Assembly (NCBI RefSeq): GCF_034009455.1
Contig: NZ_CP125380.1
Span: 1,157,001-1,221,000, forward strand
Length of the DNA: 64,000 nt
Reading direction: 5' to 3'
Source: Pseudomonas sp. P5_109
GTDB lineage: Bacteria > Pseudomonadota > Gammaproteobacteria > Pseudomonadales > Pseudomonadaceae
The notes beneath the pieces are model-generated. The model was not told the DNA's origin. It ran no database searches and was given only the letters and a program-made list of their open reading frames with translations. Positions 19,022 through 30,240 of this stretch are shown piece after piece (positions within the stretch are counted from its first letter, which is position 1; each line of letters opens with the position of its first letter). Both the position numbers and the translations under genes were made by a program.

Positions 19022-20401
19022 TCAATCCAGTAAAGAAAGGGTGACAGGCGTCAGGTGATTGTCTTCGACCCGTACTTGCAGTTCGCCTTCGCCCAGTTTG
19101 GCCTTGAGGCGCTGGCCGGTATGGGTTTGCGCGGCGTTGCGGATCGCGTTGCCACGCTCGTCCAGCAAAATGCTGTAGCCGCGGCCGAGGGTCGCCAGCG
19201 GGCTGACCACATGCAGTGTCTGCATCTGGCTGTGCAATTGCAGTCGACGGTTCTTCAGCCCTTCGCGGATGGCGCGTGGCAGGCGTTCGGCCAGGCTGTC
19301 GAGGCGCTGGCGCAGCATTGCCAGTTGCCGGCCTGGATGTTGTGCGGCCAAACGGGTTTCCAGGCGGATCAAGCGTTCGCGGCGGGTGTTGAGGCTGCGC
19401 TCGAAGGCGCGGCGCATGCGCATGTCCAGGTCATCCAGGCGCTGCGCTTGCTGGCGCAGGCGCTCGCCGGGATGACGCAGGCGCCGGGAAATGCCTTCCA
19501 GGCGCAGGCGGTCGCGCATCAGGCGGTCACGCATGCGCATCACCAGCCGGCGGTGCAGGCTTTCGACCCGACGTACCAGGTCGCTGGAGTCCGGTGCCAG
19601 CAATTCGGCGGCAGCGGAAGGGGTGGGCGCGCGCACGTCGGCGACGAAGTCGCTGATCGATACGTCGGTCTCATGGCCAACCGCGCTGACAATCGGCGTC
19701 ACGCAAGCGTCTACGGCGCGGGCCACGGCTTCTTCGTTGAAGCACCAGAGGTCTTCCAGCGAACCGCCACCCCGGGCCAGGATCAGTGCGTCGAAACCGC
19801 GGGCATCCGCCAGTTTCAGGGCGCGGACAATCTGCGCGGTGGCTTCGCGGCCCTGTACGGCGGTGGGGATCAGGGTCAACTGCACCTGCGGTGCGCGACG
19901 GCGGAACACACTGATGATGTCGCGGATCACCGCCCCGGTAGGCGAGCTGATGATGCCGACGCGTTGCGGGTGCGCCGGCAGCGGCACCTTGCGCTCGGCA
20001 CTGAACAGGCCTTCGGCGCTGAGCTTTTCCTTGAGTGCATCGAAGGCCAGGCGCAAGGCGCCATCGCCGGCCGGCTCCACGGTGTCGAGGATCAACTGGT
20101 AATCGCCGCGCCCTTCGAACAGCGAGACTTTGCCGCGCACCTTGACCGCGAGCCCGTCCTTCAGTGCCTGGCGAACCCGTGCCGCGTTCTGCCGGAACAA
20201 CGCGCAACGAACCTGGGCGCCGCTGTCCTTGAGGGTGAAGTACACGTGGCCCGACGCCGGGCGGGCGAGGTTGGAGATTTCGCCTTCGACCCAGATGTTG
20301 CTGAACACGTCTTCGAGCAACACCCGCGCGCGGCCGTTGAGCTGGCTGACGGTCAGGACTTCGCGGTCCAGGCCGAGTCTTGCAAAGGGATCTTTAATCA
20401 T
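19022..20401 (-). CDS. xseA: Exodeoxyribonuclease VII large subunit
   Basis: A 459-residue subunit of the single-strand-specific exonuclease VII. It has an N-terminal OB fold (LTVSQLNGRARVLLEDVF and GHVYFTLKD), a catalytic domain (SSPTGAVIRDI, ARGGGSLEDLWCFNEE, VGHETDVSISDFVAD) and a long coiled-coil C terminus. The ATG at 20401 gives MIKDPFARLG, the usual pseudomonad start. A further nine upstream codons are not conserved. Confidence 0.96.
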   Translation of the reverse strand: MIKDPFARLGLDREVLTVSQLNGRARVLLEDVFSNIWVEGEISNLARPASGHVYFTLKDSGAQVRCALFRQNAARVRQALKDGLAVKVRGKVSLFEGRGDYQLILDTVEPAGDGALRLAFDALKEKLSAEGLFSAERKVPLPAHPQRVGIISSPTGAVIRDIISVFRRRAPQVQLTLIPTAVQGREATAQIVRALKLADARGFDALILARGGGSLEDLWCFNEEAVARAVDACVTPIVSAVGHETDVSISDFVADVRAPTPSAAAELLAPDSSDLVRRVESLHRRLVMRMRDRLMRDRLRLEGISRRLRHPGERLRQQAQRLDDLDMRMRRAFERSLNTRRERLIRLETRLAAQHPGRQLAMLRQRLDSLAERLPRAIREGLKNRRLQLHSQMQTLHVVSPLATLGRGYSILLDERGNAIRNAAQTHTGQRLKAKLGEGELQVRVEDNHLTPVTLSLLD

Positions 20402-20443
20402 GGGGCGCAGTTTAAAGGCATTCTTCAAGTGAATGCACGACCC

Positions 20444-21334
20444 CTATATCACCAAATGTTCGAGGAACTGTTGAACCAGTGCCGTCGGGTGTTTGCGGTA
20501 CGCCAGAGCGACGCTGCTATGACTGCCGGGGTCTGCCAAAGGCAGGAAATGAACGTTGGGTGGCGCAATGTCTTGCATCGATTCCGGCAAGAGAGCGATA
20601 CCAAATCCCGCCTGGATCAGTTGCAGCTGCGTGGTTTTACGCGAAATTACCCGAGCGGCTTTGGGAAAGAAGCCTTGGCGCATGCACAACTCGGCAGACA
20701 GGTAGCTAAGACCACCTCGCTGGGGATGAGGGATGGAAATAAACGCTTCGTCGCGTAGCTGCCCCAGGTTGATCTGCCGCCCGGATTTGTCCCTGGCCAG
20801 CCAGTGATCGGGCGGGACTGCCACCAGCAGAGGTTCGTCGTAGAGCGGGTCGATTTGCACCTCTTCACACTGACGGAGCACTGGCAAGCGCAATAGGCCG
20901 ATGTCGAGTCGGCCGTCTGCCAATTCTTGCAGCTGCGCCTCGGAAGACATCTGAGCGATGTCCAGGGACACGCCGGGATGATGTTCGAGATAACGGCCGA
21001 CGCTGCGCAGTAGTCGGCCGCTCATGGGCACAGTGCTGGAATGGCTCAAGCGTAAGGTGCCGTGTTGACCGTTGCCGATCCTGGTCGCCATGTCGCTGGC
21101 CTTGATCAGCTCGCTCAACAGGTTTTTGGCACGGGGTAAAAAAGACTCACCCGCAGGTGTGAGCTGAGGTCGCCGCGCAGTACGTTCGAAAAGTGGGGTT
21201 TGCAGGAGGACTTCCATGTCCTTGATTTGCCGGCTCAGGGCCGACTGGGCGATGAACAGGCGCTCGGCTGCGGCGCCGAAACTGCCGCATTCAGCGATTT
21301 CAACGAAGTAACGCAGTTGCCGGATTGAAAGCAC
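20444..21334 (-). CDS. LysR-family transcriptional regulator
   Basis: A LysR-type regulator of 296 residues. It has an N-terminal winged HTH (LSIRQLRYFVEIAECGSFGAA then AQSALSRQIKDME) and a C-terminal inducer-binding domain. A GTG start at 21334 is chosen because AAGG lies 8 nt upstream and the protein then begins at the conserved HTH. The ATG at 21385 would add 17 unusual residues. It is divergent from the TauE/SafE permease gene (100-bp gap) and probably controls it. The effector is unknown. Confidence 0.88.
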   Translation of the reverse strand: MLSIRQLRYFVEIAECGSFGAAAERLFIAQSALSRQIKDMEVLLQTPLFERTARRPQLTPAGESFLPRAKNLLSELIKASDMATRIGNGQHGTLRLSHSSTVPMSGRLLRSVGRYLEHHPGVSLDIAQMSSEAQLQELADGRLDIGLLRLPVLRQCEEVQIDPLYDEPLLVAVPPDHWLARDKSGRQINLGQLRDEAFISIPHPQRGGLSYLSAELCMRQGFFPKAARVISRKTTQLQLIQAGFGIALLPESMQDIAPPNVHFLPLADPGSHSSVALAYRKHPTALVQQFLEHLVI

Positions 21335-21434
21335 AAGGCATGCCTTTTTGAGATGGGTTAGTAGCTTTGATGATATTAGTCGCAACGCTCAGCGATGGCT
21401 AAAGTCAGCGAACTTAAAGTAGAGGAACGCTTCA

Positions 21435-22202
21435 ATGAGCGTATTGACGTTGTTGAACCAGTGGCCCTTCGGCCCGCTGGACTGGCTGGTCATCGGCGCG
21501 GGCATCGCTTTGGCCTACATCGTGTTCGGCGTCGCCGGTTTCGGCACCGCGCTGGTGGCGGGTCCGATCCTGATTCTGTTCATGCCGCTGTCGAAAATCG
21601 TGCCGTTGCTGGTGTTGCTCGATTTTGTCGCGGCATTCGGCAATCTGCTGCCTTCGCGGCGCGATGTGGCGAGGCCGGAGCTGTTGCGGTTACTGCCTTG
21701 CATGGCGGTGGGGTGCACTCTGGGAGTGATTTTCCTGCTGAACCTCAAGTCCGACCTGTTGCTGCTGTTGATGGGACTGTTTATCAGCGCCTATGCGATT
21801 TACAGCCTGTGGGTAAAAGCACGTCCGGCGCAGTTGTCCGCCGCCTGGGCACTGCCCATGGGGACGGTGGGCGGAATGTTTGGCGCGTTGTTTGGCAGCG
21901 GTGGCTTTCTCTATGCGATCTATCTGAACAGCCGTTTGCCCAAGGAGGCGGCCCGCGCGACCCAAAGTGCGTTGATCAGTTGCAGCACCGTGGTGCGGTT
22001 GAGCCTGTTTGTAATCGCCGGGGTGTATGCCGATTTGCCGCTGCTGGTGCTGGCGGTGTGTCTGTTGCCGGCCATGGCGCTGGGGTTGTGGGCGGGGCGA
22101 CGGTTGAGCATGCGCTTGTCTCGCGAAGCATTCGTGCGCCTGGTGACCTGGCTGGTGCTGGCGAGTGGGATTGCGTTGATCGGGCGTTACTTGAGCATCT
22201 GA
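21435..22202 (+). CDS. TauE/SafE-family sulfite/anion exporter
   Basis: A 255-residue integral membrane protein with about eight predicted helices and two copies of the TauE/SafE hydrophobic repeat (for example GIALAYIVFGVAGFGTALVAGP and MGTVGGMFGALFGSGGFLYA). Members move sulfite, sulfoacetate or other organic anions. The divergent LysR regulator suggests substrate-dependent induction. The substrate cannot be told from the sequence. Confidence 0.85.
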   Translation: MSVLTLLNQWPFGPLDWLVIGAGIALAYIVFGVAGFGTALVAGPILILFMPLSKIVPLLVLLDFVAAFGNLLPSRRDVARPELLRLLPCMAVGCTLGVIFLLNLKSDLLLLLMGLFISAYAIYSLWVKARPAQLSAAWALPMGTVGGMFGALFGSGGFLYAIYLNSRLPKEAARATQSALISCSTVVRLSLFVIAGVYADLPLLVLAVCLLPAMALGLWAGRRLSMRLSREAFVRLVTWLVLASGIALIGRYLSI

Positions 22203-22230
22203 CCAGAGAAGTTGTGGCGAGGACGCTTTT

Positions 22231-22351
22231 TGTGGCGAGGGGGGCTTGCCCCCGTTGGGTTGCGAAGCGACCCCTTGCTTTTTCAGTTGCACCAGATTGC
22301 CTGAATTTGCGACTGCTTCGCAGCCGAACGGGGGCAAGCCCCCTCGCCACA
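22231..22351. repeat. REPIN of the GTGGCGAGGGGG type
   Basis: TGTGGCGAGGGGGGCTTGCC at 22231 with an inverted copy ending at 22351 (GGGCAAGCCCCCTCGCCACA). A partial third copy, TTGTGGCGAGGA, precedes it at 22212. It lies between the convergent permease gene and the holC operon. Confidence 0.88.
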
Positions 22352-22367
22352 GTTTGTCTGTGTCCCG

Positions 22368-22775
22368 TCAGTCGTTGTACTGGCTCAACAATCGCTCAAG
22401 GCGTGCACTGAGGCGGCGTTTGATTTCGGTCTCGATGTGCGGGGCGAAATCGTCGATCACGTCTTGCATGATCAACTGTGCGGCTGCGCGCAATTCGCTG
22501 TCCAGGTGCAACAGGTCATCCGGGTTCTTGCTGACGGCGGGCGCCGGTGCAGTGGCGGCGACCGGTTCAACGATTGCGGCAGGCGCGGTCGGTTCGACGG
22601 GCGACGAAGGCTCGCTCACGGCGTCGAACAACATGGGAATCTGTTCCTGGTCGCCGTCCTCGACCGTGTCGGTCAGCAGGGGCGGTTGCAGGTTGTCATC
22701 GCCGAGCAATTGGCGGATCGACTCAAGGTCGTCCAGCAGGTGCGCGGACTGTTGCAGCGGTTTTGGAGTGTCCAT
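22368..22775 (-). CDS. Conserved protein downstream of holC
   Basis: A 135-residue acidic protein with no recognised catalytic motif. It begins MDTPKPLQQSAHLLDDLESI, has an Ala/Pro-rich middle and ends in an amphipathic helical region (LIMQDVIDDFAPHIETEI and KRRLSARLERLLSQ). It is found next to holC in pseudomonads and is sometimes named after the DNA polymerase III chi subunit, but it has no chi domain. The ATG at 22775 is preferred because the longer frame upstream overlaps holC. The function is unknown. Confidence 0.8.
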   Translation of the reverse strand: MDTPKPLQQSAHLLDDLESIRQLLGDDNLQPPLLTDTVEDGDQEQIPMLFDAVSEPSSPVEPTAPAAIVEPVAATAPAPAVSKNPDDLLHLDSELRAAAQLIMQDVIDDFAPHIETEIKRRLSARLERLLSQYND

Positions 22776-22783
22776 TGGCAGGC

Positions 22784-23212
22784 TCAGAGTCGCTGTAAAC
22801 GGTGATCTTGCAGAGGATAGCCCTGTTCGCGGTAGAAACGGAAACTCTCCCGCGCGGCCTGGCGAATCGTCGGGTCTTCCACCACCACTTCCGCCACCCG
22901 GGCGAACTTGTTGGCGAAGGCCGGGACTTTCAGGTCGAGATTGACCAGCAGGTCCTGATGCTGCCCGCAATCGTCACCCAGACCCAGGACAATCAAGCCA
23001 TCCGGCTCGCTTTCGGCGGGGCCGTGGGGCACGAAGCTTTCACCCTTGAAGGTCCAGAGGCGTGCGTCGAGATCGTTGCGTTGGGCGGTGTCACTGCAAT
23101 GCAGGTAGACACGGTGACCCATGCGCCAGGCTTTTTCGGTGAGCTTGCAGGCGAAATCCAGCCGTGCCGAAGGATCGGCGCTGGGCAGGATATAGAAGTC
23201 GACTTTGGTCAT
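22784..23212 (-). CDS. holC: DNA polymerase III subunit chi
   Basis: A 142-residue chi subunit of the clamp-loader complex, which contacts SSB during replication. It begins MTKVDFYILPSADPSAR and includes CKLTEKAWRMGHRVYLHC, typical of HolC. It lies between pepA (60 bp upstream) and the conserved acidic protein (8 bp downstream), the standard pseudomonad arrangement. valS, which often follows, is absent here. Confidence 0.94.
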   Translation of the reverse strand: MTKVDFYILPSADPSARLDFACKLTEKAWRMGHRVYLHCSDTAQRNDLDARLWTFKGESFVPHGPAESEPDGLIVLGLGDDCGQHQDLLVNLDLKVPAFANKFARVAEVVVEDPTIRQAARESFRFYREQGYPLQDHRLQRL

Positions 23213-23272
23213 TGCGGTTCCTGAGCCCTTGGTGGCGCAGCCCGAAAGCTACGCCGCCAAGGGTCATTGGTT

Positions 23273-24808
<1,536 letters not shown>

Positions 24809-24935
24809 TTATGTGCGTCGATTGCTTATAAACAGAACGGCGCCAGGATCGACCGGCGACAAAGGCCGCAGTTTGAACCTCGCTACCGGCGGCTGACAAC
24901 CCTCGGTTGTACGATCTTCGCGGTTTTGTCGGTCA

Positions 24936-25036
24936 CTGTAGGAGCGAGCTTGCTCGCGAAGAACCCAAGACCACCGCAGGGTTTCAGGTTCTTCGCGTTA
25001 TCGTTGGCGACCATCGCCAGCAAGCTGGCTCCTGCA
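24936..25036. repeat. REPIN in the pepA-lptF divergent gap
   Basis: CTGTAGGAGCGAGCTTGCTC at 24936 and an inverted, diverged copy (CATCGCCAGCAAGCTGGCTC) ending at 25036. The 400-bp divergent gap otherwise holds promoter DNA with no visible gene. Confidence 0.85.
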
Positions 25037-25168
25037 TGCATTGCGAAGTGACAGGCGCACCCAATCACAGGATAATGCGCCATCTTTTTTCGGCGGCTCT
25101 GTCTTGCGGGCTGTCCGATACGTTTGCTTGTTTGGCCGCCTTAGCCTGACAACCCTGGAGTGTCTGGT

Positions 25169-26287
25169 TTGATCGTCTTCCGTTATCTATCCCGCGAAGT
25201 CCTGTTGACCTTGAGCGCCGTCAGTGCCGTGCTGCTGGTCATCATCATGAGCGGTCGCTTCATCAAATACCTCGCCCAGGCGGCCTCGGGCCTGCTGGAT
25301 CCGGGTTCGCTGTTCCTGATCATGGGCTTTCGCCTGCCGGGATTCCTCCAGCTGATCCTGCCGCTGGGGCTGTTTCTCGGGATCCTGTTGTCCTACGGGC
25401 GCCTGTACCTCGAAAGCGAAATGACCGTGCTCTCGGCCACCGGCATGAGCCAGCAACGGCTGGTCTGGATGACCATGTTTCCCGCCACCCTGGTTGCACT
25501 CGTGGTGGCGTGGTTGAGCCTGAGCCTGGCGCCACAGGGGGCCAACCAGTTTCAACTGCTGTTGAACAAGCAGGATGCCCTGACTGAATTCGATACCCTG
25601 GAACCGGGGCGTTTCCAGGCCCTGCGTGACGGCACCCGGGTCACCTACACCGAGCGCATGTCGGATGACCGCGTCAATCTGGGTGGCGTGTTCATTTCGC
25701 AAAAGAACATCAGTTCCAACAACAAGGATCGCGGGATTTCTGTCCTGGTCGCGGAAAAGGGGCGTCAGGAAATTCGTCCGGACGGCAACCGATACCTGAT
25801 CCTGGATAACGGCTATCGCTATGACGGCAGTCCGGGTCAGGCTGACTACCGGGCGATCAAGTACGACGAGTACGGTGTATTGCTGCCAAAACCGGACGTC
25901 AGCGACGAAGTCACCGACCGTGACGCGATGCCGACCAGTAGTTTGATCGGCAGTGAAGACATTCGTGCACGCGCCGAGTTGCAATGGCGCATTTCCCTGC
26001 CATTGCTGGTGTTCATCGTGACCCTGATGGCGGTGCCGCTGTCGCGGGTCAACCCGCGTCAGGGCCGATTCCTCAAATTACTGCCGGCGATTCTTCTCTA
26101 TATGGCTTACCTGACCATTCTGATTGCCGCCCGCGGTGCCCTTGATAAGGGCAAGATCCCCGCGGTGCTGGGCTTGTGGTGGGTGCACGGGATTTTCCTG
26201 GCCATTGGCCTGGGCTTGCTCTATTGGGAACCCTTGCGATTGAAGAGGGCGAGTCGCCGCAGCGCGCTGGAGGTGGCCCGTGGTTAA
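25169..26287 (+). CDS. lptF: LPS export system permease LptF
   Basis: An inner-membrane permease of about 372 residues of the LptB2FGC complex that extracts lipopolysaccharide from the inner membrane. It has six transmembrane helices and a periplasmic beta-jellyroll between helices 3 and 4. The start is taken as TTG at 25169 (giving IVFRYLSREVLL) because GGAG at 25157-25160 is 8 nt upstream. The in-frame GTG at 25160 overlaps that same site. It overlaps lptG by 8 bp. Confidence 0.94.
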   Translation: MIVFRYLSREVLLTLSAVSAVLLVIIMSGRFIKYLAQAASGLLDPGSLFLIMGFRLPGFLQLILPLGLFLGILLSYGRLYLESEMTVLSATGMSQQRLVWMTMFPATLVALVVAWLSLSLAPQGANQFQLLLNKQDALTEFDTLEPGRFQALRDGTRVTYTERMSDDRVNLGGVFISQKNISSNNKDRGISVLVAEKGRQEIRPDGNRYLILDNGYRYDGSPGQADYRAIKYDEYGVLLPKPDVSDEVTDRDAMPTSSLIGSEDIRARAELQWRISLPLLVFIVTLMAVPLSRVNPRQGRFLKLLPAILLYMAYLTILIAARGALDKGKIPAVLGLWWVHGIFLAIGLGLLYWEPLRLKRASRRSALEVARG

Positions 26288-27341
26288 GCTGGATCGCTAC
26301 ATTGGTAGCAGCGTGTTCATGGCGATCCTGGCGGTGCTCGGGATCATTCTTGGCCTGGCGACACTGTTTGCCTTCATCGACGAGATGGGTGAAGTCACCG
26401 ACACCTACACCCTGGTCGATGCGCTGAGTTATGTGTTGTTGACCGCGCCGCGCCGGATGTACGAGATGCTGCCGATGGCCGCGCTGATCGGTTGCCTGAT
26501 CGGGCTGGGCAGTCTGGCCAGCAACAGTGAGTTGACGATCATGCGCGCCGCCGGTGTGTCGATCGGCCGGATCGTCTGGGCGGTCATGAAACCGATGCTG
26601 GTACTGATGCTGGCCGGTCTGCTGATCGGCGAGTACGTCGCTCCACCCGCTGAAACCGCCGCGCAGGCCAATCGCTCGCTGGCCCAGGGCAGTGGCGATG
26701 CACAAAGCGCCAAGCACGGCCTGTGGCACCGTCAGGGCGATGAATTCATTCACGTCAACTCGGTGCAGCCCAATGGCATTCTGTACGGCGTGACCCGCTA
26801 TCGTTTCGACAATGAACGGCACATGCTGTCGGCGAGCTTCGCCAAGCGTGCCGAGTTCGACACCGATCACTGGCAGTTGACGGACGTCACGACCACGCTG
26901 TTCCACGAGCGCAACACCGAAGTGGTTTCGACCCCGAACGAGCGCTGGGAAATCACCTTGAGCCCGCAGTTGCTCAACACAGTGGTCATGGTGCCGGAGT
27001 CGCTGTCGATCAGCGGTCTGTGGAGTTATATCCACTACCTGGCGGACCAGGGGTTGAGCAACAGCCGCTACTGGCTGGCATTTTGGGTCAAGGTGTTGCA
27101 ACCGCTGGTGACTGCCGCCCTGGTGTTGATGGCGATCTCCTTCATCTTCGGTCCCCTGCGTTCGGTGACCCTGGGTCAACGGGTGTTCACCGGCGTGCTG
27201 GTGGGCTTCACCTTCCGCATCGTGCAGGATCTGCTGGGCCCTTCGAGCCAGGTGTTCGGCTTCCCACCGCTGCTTTCGGTGCTGGTGCCGGCGGGTATTT
27301 GTGCCGTGGCGGGGCTCTGGTTGCTGCGTCGAGCTGGTTGA
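26280..27341 (+). CDS. lptG: LPS export system permease LptG
   Basis: The partner permease of LptF, 353 residues with the same six-helix plus jellyroll plan. It begins VKLDRYIGSSVFMAILAVLG from a GTG start inside the end of lptF, implying translational coupling. The coupling-helix region around LMAISFIFGPLRSVTLGQR contacts LptB in the family. It is followed by a strong terminator at 27373-27406. Confidence 0.95.
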   Translation: MVKLDRYIGSSVFMAILAVLGIILGLATLFAFIDEMGEVTDTYTLVDALSYVLLTAPRRMYEMLPMAALIGCLIGLGSLASNSELTIMRAAGVSIGRIVWAVMKPMLVLMLAGLLIGEYVAPPAETAAQANRSLAQGSGDAQSAKHGLWHRQGDEFIHVNSVQPNGILYGVTRYRFDNERHMLSASFAKRAEFDTDHWQLTDVTTTLFHERNTEVVSTPNERWEITLSPQLLNTVVMVPESLSISGLWSYIHYLADQGLSNSRYWLAFWVKVLQPLVTAALVLMAISFIFGPLRSVTLGQRVFTGVLVGFTFRIVQDLLGPSSQVFGFPPLLSVLVPAGICAVAGLWLLRRAG

Positions 27342-27372
27342 TGGCGGGTATTTTCCGACCGTTTTGACGATA

Positions 27373-27406
27373 AAAAACGCCCTTGTCGCAAGACCGGGGC
27401 GTTTTT
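27373..27406 (+). terminator. Intrinsic terminator after lptG
   Basis: AAAAACGCCC at 27373-27382 pairs with GGGCGTTTTT at 27397-27406 around a 14-nt loop. It separates lptFG from lepA. Confidence 0.85.
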
Positions 27407-27430
27407 GTAGGTGCCGTCTGACCTGCGAAC

Positions 27431-27460
27431 GTGACGCTTGTGCCGTGGATCAGGTACAAT
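27431..27460 (+). promoter_or_regulatory. Candidate sigma70 promoter for lepA
   Basis: GTGACG at 27431-27436 and TACAAT at 27455-27460 are separated by 18 bp, about 50 bp upstream of lepA and downstream of the lptG terminator. Confidence 0.45.
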
Positions 27461-27512
27461 TCCCGGCTATTTTTCGGCGGGCTATGCCTGCAGCCTTTTT
27501 GAGTGTTGATCC

Positions 27513-29312
27513 GTGAGTGATTTGAGTCATATCCGCAATTTCTCCATCATCGCCCACATTGACCATGGCAAGTCGACGCTGGCCGATCGCTTCATCCAGA
27601 TGTGTGGCGGCCTGGCCGAGCGCGAAATGGAAGCCCAGGTCCTGGACTCCATGGACCTCGAGCGCGAGCGCGGGATCACCATCAAGGCGCACAGCGTTAC
27701 TCTGTATTACAAAGCCAAAGACGGTATCAACTACCAGCTGAACTTCATTGACACCCCCGGCCACGTTGACTTCACCTACGAAGTCAGCCGTTCGCTGGCT
27801 GCCTGTGAAGGCGCGCTGCTGGTGGTCGACGCCGGTCAAGGCGTTGAAGCACAGTCGGTTGCCAACTGCTACACGGCGATCGAGCAGGGCCTGGAAGTGA
27901 TGCCGGTGCTGAACAAGATCGACCTGCCACAGGCCGATCCGGACCGTGTTAAAGAAGAAATCGAAAAAATCATCGGCATCGATGCCACCGACGCAGTCGA
28001 GTGCTCGGCCAAGACCGGCCTGGGTGTCGACGCAGTGCTCGAGCGCCTGGTCGCCACCATTCCTGCACCGACCGGCAACTACGAAGATCCGCTGCAAGCG
28101 TTGATCATCGACTCCTGGTTCGACAACTACCTGGGCGTTGTTTCCCTGGTCCGCGTGCGCCACGGCCGCGTGAAGAAGGGCGACAAGATCCTCGTCAAGT
28201 CCACCGGCAAGATCCACCTCGTGGACAGCGTCGGTGTATTCAACCCGAAACACACCCCTACCGTTGACCTCAAGGCCGGTGAAGTGGGCTTCATCATCGC
28301 CAGCATCAAGGACATTCACGGTGCGCCAGTGGGCGACACCCTGACCCTGAGCTCGACGCCGGACGTTGATGTACTGCCAGGCTTCAAACGTATCCAGCCG
28401 CAGGTTTACGCCGGTCTGTTCCCGGTCAGCTCCGACGACTTCGAAGACTTCCGCGAGGCGCTGCAAAAGCTCACCCTCAACGACTCGTCGCTGCAATACA
28501 CGCCGGAAAGCTCCGACGCACTGGGCTTCGGCTTCCGTTGCGGCTTCCTCGGCATGCTGCACATGGAAATCATCCAGGAGCGCCTGGAGCGAGAGTACAA
28601 CCTGGACCTGATCACCACGGCGCCGACGGTAATCTTCGAGCTGCTGCTCAAGACCGGCGAGACGATCTACGTCGATAACCCGTCCAAGCTGCCGGACCTG
28701 TCTTCCATCGAAGACATGCGTGAGCCGATCGTGCGCGCCAATATTCTTGTGCCGCAAGAGCACCTGGGTAACGTCATTACCCTGTGCATCGAAAAACGTG
28801 GTGTGCAGGTCGACATGCTGTTCCTCGGTTCGCAGGTACAAGTGACCTACGACTTGCCGATGAACGAAGTGGTGCTGGACTTCTTCGATCGTCTGAAATC
28901 CACCAGTCGCGGCTATGCTTCTCTGGACTACCATTTCGATCGTTACCAATCGGCCAGCCTGGTAAAACTGGACGTGCTGATCAACGGCGACAAGGTCGAT
29001 GCCCTGGCGCTGATCGTGCACCGTGACAACTCGCACTACAAAGGTCGCCAGTTGACCGAGAAAATGAAAGAACTGATTCCGCGGCAGATGTTCGATGTGG
29101 CAATCCAGGCCGCCATTGGCGGGCAGATTGTGGCGCGGACAACCGTCAAGGCGCTCAGAAAGAACGTATTGGCCAAATGCTACGGTGGTGACGTCAGCCG
29201 TAAGAAAAAGCTGCTGGAAAAGCAAAAGGCCGGTAAGAAACGCATGAAGCAGGTCGGCAACGTGGAAATTCCACAGGAAGCCTTCCTTGCAGTGCTCAGG
29301 TTGGATAGTTAG
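27513..29312 (+). CDS. lepA: Elongation factor 4 (LepA)
   Basis: A ribosome-associated translational GTPase of 599 residues with roles in translation quality and 30S biogenesis. The P-loop is in [14 protein letters not shown], followed by DTPGHVDF and NKIDLP. The C-terminal LepA-specific domain ends [15 protein letters not shown]. The start is a GTG at 27513. lepA heads the lepA-lepB-rnc-era-recO-pdxJ series. In many pseudomonads mucD lies upstream; here it is lptG. Confidence 0.98.
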   Translation: MSDLSHIRNFSIIAHIDHGKSTLADRFIQMCGGLAEREMEAQVLDSMDLERERGITIKAHSVTLYYKAKDGINYQLNFIDTPGHVDFTYEVSRSLAACEGALLVVDAGQGVEAQSVANCYTAIEQGLEVMPVLNKIDLPQADPDRVKEEIEKIIGIDATDAVECSAKTGLGVDAVLERLVATIPAPTGNYEDPLQALIIDSWFDNYLGVVSLVRVRHGRVKKGDKILVKSTGKIHLVDSVGVFNPKHTPTVDLKAGEVGFIIASIKDIHGAPVGDTLTLSSTPDVDVLPGFKRIQPQVYAGLFPVSSDDFEDFREALQKLTLNDSSLQYTPESSDALGFGFRCGFLGMLHMEIIQERLEREYNLDLITTAPTVIFELLLKTGETIYVDNPSKLPDLSSIEDMREPIVRANILVPQEHLGNVITLCIEKRGVQVDMLFLGSQVQVTYDLPMNEVVLDFFDRLKSTSRGYASLDYHFDRYQSASLVKLDVLINGDKVDALALIVHRDNSHYKGRQLTEKMKELIPRQMFDVAIQAAIGGQIVARTTVKALRKNVLAKCYGGDVSRKKKLLEKQKAGKKRMKQVGNVEIPQEAFLAVLRLDS

Positions 29313-29317
29313 GTCCT

Positions 29318-30172
29318 ATGTCACTAAATTTCCCGCTGTTGCTGGTCATCGCCGTGTTTGTCTGCGGCCTGTTGGCGTTGCTCGATCTGTTGATCCTGGC
29401 CCCGCGTCGGCGTGCCGCCATCGCTTCCTATCAGGGCAGCGTCAGCCAGCCAGACATGGTCGTGGTCGAGAAACTGAACAAGGAGCCGTTGCTGGTTGAA
29501 TACGGCAAGTCGTTCTTCCCGGTGTTGTTCATCGTGCTGGTGCTGCGTTCGTTCCTGGTGGAACCGTTCCAGATTCCTTCCGGTTCGATGAAGCCAACCC
29601 TGGATGTCGGCGACTTCATCCTGGTGAGCAAGTTTTCCTACGGGATCCGCTTGCCGGTGATCGACAAGAAAGTCATCGAAGTCGGTGATCCGCAGCGCGG
29701 CGATGTCATGGTGTTCCGTTACCCGAGCGATCCGAACGTCAACTACATCAAGCGTGTAGTCGGCCTGCCGGGCGACACGGTTCGCTACACCGCCGACAAG
29801 CACCTGTTCGTCAACGGTCAATCGATTGCCGAACAACTGGTCGGCTCCGAGCCGGGCACGCTGGGCAGCGCTGAGCTCTACAAGGAAAAACTCGGTGCGG
29901 CCGAGCACATGATCCGCAAGGAAATGAGCCGCTACCGCGCCATGCCGGACCATTCGTGGACCGTGCCGGCCGGGCATTATTTCATGATGGGCGACAACCG
30001 CGACAACTCGAACGACAGTCGCTACTGGGATGATCCAAACATTCCCAAGGATCTGCTGGGCATGGTTCCCGACAAGAATATCGTCGGCAAGGCCTTTGCG
30101 GTCTGGATGAGCTGGCCGGAACCCAAACTCAGTCACCTGCCGAATTTCTCGCGGGTTGGCCTGATCAAGTAA
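29318..30172 (+). CDS. lepB: Signal peptidase I
   Basis: A 284-residue inner-membrane serine protease that removes Sec signal peptides. Two N-terminal transmembrane segments precede the catalytic domain. The nucleophile is in IPSGSMKPTL and the general-base lysine in YIKRVVGLPGD; box E is MGDNRDNSNDSR. It follows lepA by 5 bp. Confidence 0.97.
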   Translation: MSLNFPLLLVIAVFVCGLLALLDLLILAPRRRAAIASYQGSVSQPDMVVVEKLNKEPLLVEYGKSFFPVLFIVLVLRSFLVEPFQIPSGSMKPTLDVGDFILVSKFSYGIRLPVIDKKVIEVGDPQRGDVMVFRYPSDPNVNYIKRVVGLPGDTVRYTADKHLFVNGQSIAEQLVGSEPGTLGSAELYKEKLGAAEHMIRKEMSRYRAMPDHSWTVPAGHYFMMGDNRDNSNDSRYWDDPNIPKDLLGMVPDKNIVGKAFAVWMSWPEPKLSHLPNFSRVGLIK

Positions 30173-30181
30173 TCAAACACG

Positions 30182-30202
30182 GCGCTGTTGAACACAGCGC
30201 CG
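30182..30202 (+). other. Perfect hairpin after lepB
   Basis: GGCGCTGT and ACAGCGCC form an 8-bp stem around TGAAC just after the lepB stop. There is no T-tract, so it is more likely a processing or stability hairpin than a terminator. The sequence TTGAACACAGCG recurs at 30271-30282. Confidence 0.55.
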
Positions 30203-30240
30203 AATGCATTTCTGGAACCGACACATTCGGGGCCGAACGC

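Noticed and set aside
19055..20758. A 567-codon open frame antisense to xseA and the LysR gene
   Set aside because: It crosses two real genes on the other strand and has no recognisable motif.
22368..22775. DNA polymerase III chi subunit as product of the gene after holC
   Set aside because: The chi domain is in the adjacent holC (22784-23212); this protein has a different, acidic sequence.
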